Part shown: positions 1 through 6,961 of the stretch, one piece after another
Layout: every line of letters starts with the position of its first letter
How positions within the stretch are numbered: position 1 is the first letter of the stretch
From: Halorubellus salinus
Lineage (GTDB): Archaea > Halobacteriota > Halobacteria > Halobacteriales > Natrialbaceae
Reading direction: 5' to 3'
Length of the DNA stretch: 64,000 bases
Assembly (NCBI RefSeq): GCF_020567525.1
Contig: NZ_JAJCVI010000002.1
Coordinates: 372,001 to 436,000, forward strand
Program-made: the position numbers and the translations under genes
Notes under the pieces: generated by a model
Told to the model about the DNA's origin: nothing
What the model saw: only the letters and a program-made list of their open reading frames with translations
Database searches by the model: none

Positions 1-32
1 AGGTCGTCGTCGAGGTGACCGTCGATGCCTGA
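1..32 (+). CDS. C-terminal end of a gene entering from the left edge
   Basis: An open frame runs in from the window edge and ends at the TGA at 30-32, encoding VVVEVTVDA. The stop overlaps the ATG of the next gene (25-27), so the two genes overlap by 8 bases and are probably translated together. The end of the gene at 474-1022 (VEVVV) has the same beta-rich character, which suggests this is another member of the same pilin-like set. Too little is visible to name a family. Confidence 0.6.
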   Translation, partial: VVVEVTVDA

Positions 33-477
33 GGCGTTCAGCGCCGGTGGGTCCCCGCCGTCGCCCGGGCCGCGAGCACGCGGCCAGTTGTCGCTGTCGG
101 CGGTCGAGGCGGCGGTCGGCGTCCTGCTCGTCCTCGGTGCACTTGCGTCGTTCCTCGCGGGCGTCCCGGCGCCCGCCGACGAGCGAGCGGCACTGGACGC
201 GACCGCGTCGGACGCGGCGACCGTCCTCTCCGTCGAGAACCCGCGGCACGCCGGTGCGACGCGGCTCGCGGAGGTGGCGCGGTCGCCCGACGCGTTCGAG
301 CGCGAGCGCGACGCCCTCCGGCGGCGCGTCGCCGCGGTCCTCCCCGAGAACGTCCTGTTCGAGGTGCGGACGCCCCACGGCACGGTCGGGTTCGACCCAC
401 CCGAGGACGTCGAAGTCGGGGTCGCGACCGTGCCGACGCGGTACGGCGACGTCACGATACGGGTGTGGTACGCGTGA
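25..477 (+). CDS. Pilin-like secreted or membrane-anchored haloarchaeal protein
   Basis: The product has 150 residues. After a basic N-terminus ending in RARGQLSLSAVEA comes one hydrophobic segment (about residues 28-47, AVGVLLVLGALASFLAGV), then a soluble acidic domain. A short basic leader, a GQ-S pattern and a single helix resemble type IV pilin-like or minor pseudopilin proteins that haloarchaea encode in clusters. From memory, such clusters carry names in the DUF7261-7263 range, but I cannot check the assignment. The gene overlaps its upstream neighbour, and its stop overlaps the GTG start of the next gene, so it is the middle of an operon. Function is inferred: surface filament assembly or a membrane-anchored accessory protein. 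Confidence 0.7.
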   Translation: MPEAFSAGGSPPSPGPRARGQLSLSAVEAAVGVLLVLGALASFLAGVPAPADERAALDATASDAATVLSVENPRHAGATRLAEVARSPDAFERERDALRRRVAAVLPENVLFEVRTPHGTVGFDPPEDVEVGVATVPTRYGDVTIRVWYA

Positions 478-1022
478 GACGACTCCACGCCAGTAGTGGT
501 GGGGTCGACGCGGGCCGCGACCGCGGGCAGCTCGTGCTCGCCGCGGCTGGCGTCGTCGCGGTCGCACTCCTCGCGATGACGGCGGCGTACCTCCAGCTCG
601 GCGCGCACCCGGACGTCGCCGCGGAGCGAGACGTCGGCCCGCGAGAAGCTATCGATCGCGCGGTCGGCGTCCTCTCGCGGGCGGTCGACGACGCTCGCGT
701 CACGCACACCGGGGAGGCGTGGGGCGACCGCGAGACCGTCGTCGACGCCGTCAGGAGCGACCTCGCGACGGCACTCGATTCCCTGGAGACCGCACGGGTC
801 GCCCGCGGGACGGCGTACGCGGTCGATTACGACCAGGCGGCGGCGTCGGCGTACGCGAGCGAGCACTGCCCTGGCGGGGACGGTCGCGCGTTCGGTGACT
901 GCGAGGCCATCGAGGGCGTCGTCGTCCAGGAGCGCGCCGGCGAGACGACCGTGCTCGCGGTCGCGTTCGAGGTGACCGTGACGACGCCCGATGGCGAGAC
1001 GACCGTCGAGGTCGTGGTGTGA
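474..1022 (+). CDS. Pilin-like haloarchaeal membrane protein
   Basis: The GTG at 474 is chosen because it overlaps the previous stop (GTGA); an in-frame GTG at 465 lies further inside that gene. The product has 182 residues. It begins with a basic stretch and DRGQLVLAAAGVVAVALLAMTA, a pilin-like leader and hydrophobic helix similar to the preceding gene, followed by an ectodomain with repeated Arg/Asp-rich helices and two cysteines (HCPGG and GDCEA) about 12 residues apart that could pair outside the cell. It is the last gene of the left-edge operon and is convergent with the M48 protease. Specific function unknown. Confidence 0.7.
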   Translation: MRRLHASSGGVDAGRDRGQLVLAAAGVVAVALLAMTAAYLQLGAHPDVAAERDVGPREAIDRAVGVLSRAVDDARVTHTGEAWGDRETVVDAVRSDLATALDSLETARVARGTAYAVDYDQAAASAYASEHCPGGDGRAFGDCEAIEGVVVQERAGETTVLAVAFEVTVTTPDGETTVEVVV

Positions 1023-1055
1023 GGTCGAGCGCGGCCGACCCAGCCCGCGGTCAGG

Positions 1056-2189
1056 TCAGGCGTCGTCGGCGGCCTCGAAGATGCGGTCGATGCGCGACTG
1101 GGTGTCGGGGTGCGTGTTCGGGAAGAAGTCGTCGCTGAGGAGGACGACGTCGCTGAACCCGTGCAGGCCCCTGCGGAGTGGCATCACGTACAGGGTCTCG
1201 ACGGCGCCGTCTATCTCGCGGATGTCCCGAAGGGGTGCCTGCTGGAGTTCGTCGTCGAGTTTCGAGAGGGCGCTCGCGAGCGCGTCGGGGTCGCCGGTGA
1301 GTTCGACCGCGCCGTAGTCGGCGGCGTACTCGCGGGTGCGGGCGAGCAGGAGGAGGGTGAGCGAGGAGAACACCCAGAAGAACGTGGAGATGGCGAGCGT
1401 GAGGATGGCGGTGAGTATCATGATGGCGACGAGGACGAGGATGGCGACGATGATGCCGCCGCCCTCGTCGTCGCCCCCCGCGTCGCTCCAGGACCCGCCG
1501 CTGGTGCTCGACCCGCTCGAACTCCCGAAGAACGGGACTGGCATCCAGGAGCCCGAGCTGTCGTCGTAGTACTCGTCCTCGTCGGGCTCGTCGTCGTCGC
1601 TCTCGAACGGCGACGTGAGGGCTTTCGCGAACGCGAACGCGACCGCGGGGAGGAGGTAGCCGACGGACATGACGGCGCCGTCGCGGTTCGTGACGTGCGC
1701 GAGTTCGTGCGCGAGGACGGCGTGCAGTTCGTCCTCGGTGAGGGTGTCGAGGAGACCGCTGGTGACGACGATGGTCGAGCTGGTCGACGTGAACCCGACG
1801 GTGTACGCGTTCGGGACGTCGGAGTCGACGAGCTTCAGGTCGGGCGCGGGGACGTCGGCTTGCTGGGCGAGCCGTCGCACGGCCGCGTACAGCTCGGGGT
1901 GGTCGGCTTCGGGGGCCTCGACGGCGTTCGTCTCCGCGAGCGGCGACGCGTAGAAGTTCCGGACGGTCCCGATGGCGAGCCAGAGGACGACGCCCGCGGG
2001 CACGAGGACGGCGACGAGCCCGATCTCGGACGCGAGGTCGAAGCGACCCGCCCACCACCCGATCAGTGCGGGGACGACGTAGCCGTAGAGGACGGCGAGC
2101 GCGCCGACGAACGACGCGGCGCAGACGACGAACAGGGCGATGGTCGCGAGCATCCGACGGCGGAGCGACGACTCGATACGCGAACTCAT
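1056..2189 (-). CDS. M48 family zinc metalloprotease (HtpX-like)
   Basis: This 377-residue membrane protease has two hydrophobic segments near the N-terminus (about 14-40 and 55-75), then a cytosol-facing protease domain. The zinc site HELAH is at 161-165, and TREYAADYGA further on supplies the usual third ligand (Glu). Between them lie a long acidic, Ser/Gly-rich insert and another pair of membrane helices. HtpX-type enzymes degrade misfolded membrane proteins; that role is from family knowledge. The insert (DDDEPDEDEYYDDSSGS) is larger than in bacterial HtpX. The start is the ATG complementary to 2187-2189. It stands alone, convergent with the pilin-like operon. Confidence 0.88.
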   Translation of the reverse strand: MSSRIESSLRRRMLATIALFVVCAASFVGALAVLYGYVVPALIGWWAGRFDLASEIGLVAVLVPAGVVLWLAIGTVRNFYASPLAETNAVEAPEADHPELYAAVRRLAQQADVPAPDLKLVDSDVPNAYTVGFTSTSSTIVVTSGLLDTLTEDELHAVLAHELAHVTNRDGAVMSVGYLLPAVAFAFAKALTSPFESDDDEPDEDEYYDDSSGSWMPVPFFGSSSGSSTSGGSWSDAGGDDEGGGIIVAILVLVAIMILTAILTLAISTFFWVFSSLTLLLLARTREYAADYGAVELTGDPDALASALSKLDDELQQAPLRDIREIDGAVETLYVMPLRRGLHGFSDVVLLSDDFFPNTHPDTQSRIDRIFEAADDA

Positions 2190-2262
2190 AAAACCATCAA
2201 TCAGTCGAGTGCAAGTAATCCTGGCGGACTCGCTCCCTGGTTCGTCGCCTGGCGCGAGAACG

Positions 2263-3324
2263 TCAGTCGTCGGCGTGTTCGAGCGTGACGCCGCGGGCCT
2301 CGTAGTCCTCGAGGAACGCGCCGGGGCCGCCGACGGTGACGCGGTCGCCGTCGAGGTCGAGGACGAGCGCGTTCTCGACCGCGAAGCGACTGTTCGGTGG
2401 GTCGACGAGGCCCTGGCGGACGTCGACGACGCGACCGGTGAGTTCGCGGTAGTCGCCGTCCCTCTGGACGGGCCGGGCGTCGACGGTGGCGACGATGGGT
2501 TCGTCCTGGTTCTGGTATCTGGTGGCGGCGAAGACGGCGTGCCGGAAGCTCTGGTAGTCCGTCAGCAGGGGTTCGGGGTCGGCGACGTGGGCTTCCTCGG
2601 CGATCGGCCAGTAGTTCCCGAAGAAGCTCCCGGTGAGGATGGGGACGAGTTGCTCCTGGGCGATGGCGACGGCTTGCTGGCCGGCGTTCGAGCGCGCGAG
2701 GAGTTCGTACGGCGCGAACAGTCCGAGTTGGGTGTCGACGGAGAAGAGGACGGGTGCGCGCTCGGTCCAGACGCGGACGACGCTCGCGGGTGCGACGTCG
2801 TCGGCGACGTCGACGGCGGTGGATTCGTCGCCGGTGAGCAGGAGGAAGACGAGGACGTTCCGGTCGACGGTCTCGCGGAGTTCGTCCTCGATCTCGGGGA
2901 GGAGTTTCGCGGGGACCGATAGCGTCACCTCGTCCTCGGCGCTCGCGAGGAACTCGCGGATGCGTTTGACGACCGTGGACTGGGCTTTGATGATCTCGAA
3001 CTCGCGGCGTTCCTCGGTGACGCGGTTCCAGCGCGCGGCGAGGTCGGGGCCGAGCGAGGAGAGTTCGGCGCTCAGGCGTTCGACGACCTCCTCCGGTGGG
3101 TTGGCGCGGATGAGCGTCGGGACGGCGTGGTCGTTGACGTCGACGAACCCGCGGTCCTCGAGTTGTTCGCTGACGCTGTAGACGTAGCGCTTGGAGACGC
3201 CGGCGTCGTCGGCGATGGTGCTCGCCTTCGCTTCGCCGTGGTCGAGGATCGAGAGGTAGGTGTCTATCTCCTTCTCGGAGAGGCCGAGGCGTTCGAGTCG
3301 GTCCGTGAGTGACGTGTCCTCCAT
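2263..3324 (-). CDS. TrmB family sugar-responsive transcriptional regulator
   Basis: The chosen start is the ATG complementary to 3322-3324 (MEDTSLTDRLERLGLSEKE), giving 353 residues; longer open sequence upstream has no family similarity. Residues 1-75 form the TrmB winged helix (LGLSEKEIDTYLSILDHGEAKAS, then a recognition helix around VSKRYVYSVSEQLEDRG). Residues about 105-230 match the phospholipase-D-like middle region, and the C-terminal part is the sugar-binding domain type seen in TrmB and TrmBL. TrmB proteins repress or activate maltose/trehalose uptake and glycolysis genes. It is divergent from a GH15 glucoamylase and close to a full carbohydrate ABC transporter, so it very likely controls this locus. 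The effector sugar cannot be read from sequence. Confidence 0.88.
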   Translation of the reverse strand: MEDTSLTDRLERLGLSEKEIDTYLSILDHGEAKASTIADDAGVSKRYVYSVSEQLEDRGFVDVNDHAVPTLIRANPPEEVVERLSAELSSLGPDLAARWNRVTEERREFEIIKAQSTVVKRIREFLASAEDEVTLSVPAKLLPEIEDELRETVDRNVLVFLLLTGDESTAVDVADDVAPASVVRVWTERAPVLFSVDTQLGLFAPYELLARSNAGQQAVAIAQEQLVPILTGSFFGNYWPIAEEAHVADPEPLLTDYQSFRHAVFAATRYQNQDEPIVATVDARPVQRDGDYRELTGRVVDVRQGLVDPPNSRFAVENALVLDLDGDRVTVGGPGAFLEDYEARGVTLEHADD

Positions 3325-3517
3325 GATACCCCGTGGGTTTCTACCGTCATCCACGGCGACCCGTGCCTTACCGCTTTCGTGACGACCGCTTTCCGCGAGG
3401 TCGTCGGTGCTGGCTCGCGGCCGGGACGTCGCTTCCGTCCACCACCCGACGCCGAATCTGAATCTATGAACGAATATTACACCAAGTTTTATGATTCGTC
3501 GGGCGGACGTTGAGACG
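3325..3517. promoter_or_regulatory. Divergent promoter region between the TrmB-type regulator and GH15
   Basis: This 193-base gap turns AT-rich near the GH15 side (about 3460-3492). GAATATTAC at 3472-3480 is a plausible TATA element for the rightward gene, which would place a transcript start near 3500. I saw no clear long palindrome, so a TrmB operator is expected here but not demonstrated. Confidence 0.4.
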
Positions 3518-5587
3518 ATGAACCTGCGAGACTCGCTCCACGACCACGCTCGGAACCGTGGCCACCCGACGCGGTTCCCCGGCGAACGCCGGACCACGTC
3601 CGGCCTGTTCTCCGGCCTCGACGGCCGCCTCGTGCACGTCGGACGGGACGGCCGGCTCCGGGACTTCTCCGCTCCTCTCCTCGACTGCGCGGGCCTGGCG
3701 ACCGCGCGCGTCGGCGTCCGCGTCGACGGCGACGTCCGCTGGCTCGACGCCTTCGACGCCCGCACCCAGCGGTACGTCGACGACACCGCGCTCGTCGAGT
3801 CGACGTACGTCGACGGCGACGTCGAGGTCACCCGCCTCGACCTCACGCTCGACAGCACGCACCTCACGCACGTCGACGTCACCGGGCCCGCGGACGCGCT
3901 CGTCGTCTACTGTTCGTTCCGCCCGGACGGCCACGAGGCCCGCGTCGGCAAGCTCGTCTACGGCGACCGCGGCGTCGTCGAGACGTATCACCGCCACGAG
4001 CACGACTACCTCGCCTCCGCCACCGGGTTCGCGCACCTCGACGGGCGTCGGCCGGCCGACGCCGGGGACGTCCTCGAGCGCGGCCCGCGGGAGCGCCCGC
4101 GTGACGTCGACCTGGACGCCTACGAGGAGAGTCGACTCGGCGGTGACGTCGTCGCGACCGTCCCGCTCGAGCGCGGGACCGGGACCGTCGCGACCGCGCT
4201 CGAACGAGACGTCGACGACCGCGACGCCGCAGTCGACGCGGTCCGCGAGCGCGTCGCTGGCGTGGACGCGTCGACGCTCAGGGAGAGCGCACGCGAACAG
4301 GCGTCGAGCGTTCCCACGGACGCCGCCGCCGACGTTCGCGCGCTCGCGCTGCTCTCCGGCCCGACGGGTGCTCGCGTCGCCGGTCCGGACTTCGACCCGC
4401 TGTACGCGAACTCCGGCGGCTACGGCTACACGTGGTTCCGGGACGATGCCGAGATAACGCGGTACCTGCTCGCGGTCGACCGCGAGCGCGACCTCGGGCT
4501 CGCCGACTGGCATCACCGGAGTGCGGCGCTGTACGTCGACACCCAGCTCGCGGACGGCTCGTGGCCGCATCGCGTCTGGCCGAGCGACGGCTCGCTCGCC
4601 CCGGGCTGGGCGAACAGTCGCGTCGAGGGCGACGGCGACGACTACCAGGCCGACCAGACCGCGAGCGTCGTCGCCGCGCTCGCGGACTACCACCGGTACC
4701 GGCAGGCGAGCGAGGACGCCAGCGCCAGCGAGGTTGCCGAGGGACCGGCGCTGGACGCGGTCGCCGAAGCCATCGCCGCGGGCGTCGACGCGCTCGACGA
4801 CACCCTCGGCGCGGACGGGCTCCCGAGCGCGTGCCAGAACGCGTGGGAGGACATGACCGGGCGGTTCGCGCACACCGCGGCGACGTACCTCGCTGCGTAC
4901 GCGAGCGTCGCTCGCCTCGACGCACCCGACGATTCGCCGGTGGACTCCGAGCACGCCGCCGCGCAAGCCGAGGCCGTCCTCGACGGCCTCGACGCGCTCT
5001 GGGTCGCCGACCGCGGCGCGTACGCGCTCCGGCTCGCCGACGGCGACCGCGACGACCGCCTGGACGCGAGCACGTTCGCGCTCGCCGACGCCGTCAGCAC
5101 CGCCGACGCCGCCGGCATCGACGTCGACGAGCACGTGCCGCGGCTCGTCTCGCACACCGCGACGACGCTCGACGGCCTGGAGCGCGAGACCGACGCGGTA
5201 CGGGGCCTGGTGCGCTACGAGGGCGACGACTGGCGCCAGCGCGAACAGGACGCGCCGAAGGTCTGGACGGTGTCGACGGCGTGGGGCGCGGTCGCCGCCG
5301 CCGAACTCGCCGCGCTCCTCGAACGCGTCGAGGACGCCTCCGCCGCCGAGAGTGCGAGCACGGACTGGAACGCCGAGGACTTCGGCGAGCGCGCGGACGC
5401 ACTCCTCGCGGAACTCGACGCGGAGGGCAGCCTCTCGCGGAACGGCGACTACCTCCCCGAGCAGTTCTTCGACGACGGCACCGCCGACAGCGCCACGCCG
5501 CTCGGGTGGCCCCACGCCATCCGGCTCGCGACCGCGACGAAGCGCCGCGAGACCGAGGCCGCGGTCGCCGTCGCCGAGGACGACTGA
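3518..5587 (+). CDS. Glycoside hydrolase family 15 protein (glucoamylase-like), probably cytosolic
   Basis: With the ATG at 3518 (MNLRDSLHDHARNRG) the product has 689 residues; an ATG at 3491 would add nine. There is no signal peptide, so it probably works inside the cell. An N-terminal beta-rich domain (about 1-270) precedes the (alpha/alpha)6 catalytic barrel. The barrel shows WFRDDAEITRYLLA, the acid-motif region NAWEDMTGRF (Glu about 444) and the base-motif region LPEQFFDDG (Glu about 648), matching the two catalytic glutamates of GH15. GH15 enzymes release glucose from non-reducing ends of maltodextrins or related alpha-glucans. With the ABC importer downstream it probably degrades imported maltodextrin. 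Trehalase activity also occurs in GH15 and cannot be excluded. Confidence 0.87.
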   Translation: MNLRDSLHDHARNRGHPTRFPGERRTTSGLFSGLDGRLVHVGRDGRLRDFSAPLLDCAGLATARVGVRVDGDVRWLDAFDARTQRYVDDTALVESTYVDGDVEVTRLDLTLDSTHLTHVDVTGPADALVVYCSFRPDGHEARVGKLVYGDRGVVETYHRHEHDYLASATGFAHLDGRRPADAGDVLERGPRERPRDVDLDAYEESRLGGDVVATVPLERGTGTVATALERDVDDRDAAVDAVRERVAGVDASTLRESAREQASSVPTDAAADVRALALLSGPTGARVAGPDFDPLYANSGGYGYTWFRDDAEITRYLLAVDRERDLGLADWHHRSAALYVDTQLADGSWPHRVWPSDGSLAPGWANSRVEGDGDDYQADQTASVVAALADYHRYRQASEDASASEVAEGPALDAVAEAIAAGVDALDDTLGADGLPSACQNAWEDMTGRFAHTAATYLAAYASVARLDAPDDSPVDSEHAAAQAEAVLDGLDALWVADRGAYALRLADGDRDDRLDASTFALADAVSTADAAGIDVDEHVPRLVSHTATTLDGLERETDAVRGLVRYEGDDWRQREQDAPKVWTVSTAWGAVAAAELAALLERVEDASAAESASTDWNAEDFGERADALLAELDAEGSLSRNGDYLPEQFFDDGTADSATPLGWPHAIRLATATKRRETEAAVAVAEDD

Positions 5588-5729
5588 CGCGCTGGCGGCT
5601 ATCGAGGGCTGTTCGCGCCGCTGTCGAGGGCTGTTCGTGGACTGCTTCTGGAGAACGGGATCGATGGGCTCGCTTCGCGAGCGACGCGTCGACCGCGAGC
5701 GGTCGCGTGCCGGGTGGACGACGTCGACC

Positions 5730-6857
5730 CTACTGGGCCGCGTGGGTCTGCTTCCGGCGTTCCTCGCGCGAGTGGGTCTCGCCGCTGTCGACGTCGAACA
5801 GCTGGACGCTGTCCTCGTCGAAGCGGACGGTGACGTCGTCGCCGGGTGCGGGTTCGACGCTCGAGTCGACGCGTGCGACGAAGTGCTCGGCGACGTCGAG
5901 CGTGAGGTAGTTGTCCGCGCCGACGGGCTCGACGACCTCGACGGTCGCGGTGATGCCGCTCTGGTCGTCGTCCGCGGGGTCGACCGCGACGTTCTCCGGG
6001 CGGATGCCGAGCTCGAACCGGTCGCCGTCCGGCATCGCGCTCGCGAACGCGTCGCTGACGGGGTACTCGAAGCCGTCGCCGGCGAGCGTCGTCCGGCCGC
6101 CGTCGCGGTCCACGGTTATCTCCGCGAAGTTCATGCTCGGACTGCCGACGAACCCGCCGACGAACGCGTTCGCAGGGCTCTCGTAGACGTCCGTTGGCGC
6201 GCCGACCTGCTGGAGTTCGCCCTCGTCGAGGATGACCATCCGGTCGCCCATCGTCATCGCCTCCTCCTGGTCGTGCGTGACGTACACGGCGGTGATGTCC
6301 AGTTCGTTCTGGAGGCGCTGTATCTCGGTGCGCATCGTCGTGCGGAGCTTCGCGTCGAGGTTACTGAGCGGTTCGTCGAACAGGAACACGGCGGGTTCGC
6401 GGACGATGGCGCGGCCGAGCGCGACCCGCTGCTTCTGCCCACCGGAGAGCTCGTCGGGCGTCTTCTCGAGAAGTTCGGTGATGTCCATCATGTCCGCGGC
6501 CCACTCGACCTTCTCGCGGCGTTCGTCGGCGTCGAGGTCCGTGCTCATCCGGAGGCCGAAGCCCATGTTCTGGGCGACGCTCTTGTGGGGGTAGAGCGCG
6601 TAGTTCTGGAACACCATCGCGACGTCGCGGTGGCGCGCGGTCTGGGCGGTGACGTCCTCGTCGCCGATGTAGATGCTCCCCGAGGTCGGTTTCTCGAGGC
6701 CGGCGATCATGCGGAGCGTGGTGGTCTTTCCGCACCCCGACGGGCCGACGACGGTGACGAACTCGCCGTCGTCGATGGTGAGCGAGAGGTCGTCGACGGC
6801 GACGATGGAGCCGGTGTCGTACTCCTTTCGGAGGTTCTCGATGCGAAGGCGAGCCAT
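5730..6857 (-). CDS. Carbohydrate ABC transporter ATP-binding protein (MalK/UgpC type)
   Basis: The start is the ATG complementary to 6855-6857 (MARLRIENLRKEYDTG), giving 375 residues. The Walker A motif GPSGCGKTT is at 38-46, the signature LSGGQKQR near 134, Walker B ending FLFDEPLSN just after, and the switch HDQEEAMTMGDR follows. Residues from about 240 form the C-terminal TOBE/regulatory domain (NFAEITV..., IRPENVAV...) typical of MalK/UgpC ATPases that energise sugar import. It is divergent from the exported GH15 gene. The matching binding protein and permeases lie at 10012-13383 and lack an ATPase of their own, so this protein most likely serves them. Confidence 0.92.
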   Translation of the reverse strand: MARLRIENLRKEYDTGSIVAVDDLSLTIDDGEFVTVVGPSGCGKTTTLRMIAGLEKPTSGSIYIGDEDVTAQTARHRDVAMVFQNYALYPHKSVAQNMGFGLRMSTDLDADERREKVEWAADMMDITELLEKTPDELSGGQKQRVALGRAIVREPAVFLFDEPLSNLDAKLRTTMRTEIQRLQNELDITAVYVTHDQEEAMTMGDRMVILDEGELQQVGAPTDVYESPANAFVGGFVGSPSMNFAEITVDRDGGRTTLAGDGFEYPVSDAFASAMPDGDRFELGIRPENVAVDPADDDQSGITATVEVVEPVGADNYLTLDVAEHFVARVDSSVEPAPGDDVTVRFDEDSVQLFDVDSGETHSREERRKQTHAAQ

Positions 6858-6961
6858 TACACTGTGTGGGTGCGTCACAATACAAAAGACTTGTGCAACT
6901 TCGTGAATTTGTGATTGATTATTTCGTAGTCTTTTTAGAGCGTGCAGTCGTTTCGCATGCC
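6858..6961. promoter_or_regulatory. Divergent promoter between ABC ATPase and GH15 lipoprotein
   Basis: The region is AT-rich against a GC-rich background. An inverted repeat CACAA-N10-TTGTG spans 6876-6895. CTTTTTAG near 6930-6938 is a likely TATA element for the rightward gene, predicting a near-leaderless transcript at 6962. TTTTGTATTG on the minus strand (about 6879-6888) could serve the ATPase. The repeat overlaps that element and is a candidate operator, perhaps for the nearby TrmB-type protein. Confidence 0.45.

Noticed and set aside
3464-5515. Long minus-strand open frame opposite the cytosolic GH15 gene
   Set aside because: Val/Arg/Asp-rich translation without domain features; it mirrors the GC-biased codon pattern of the real GH15 gene on the other strand.
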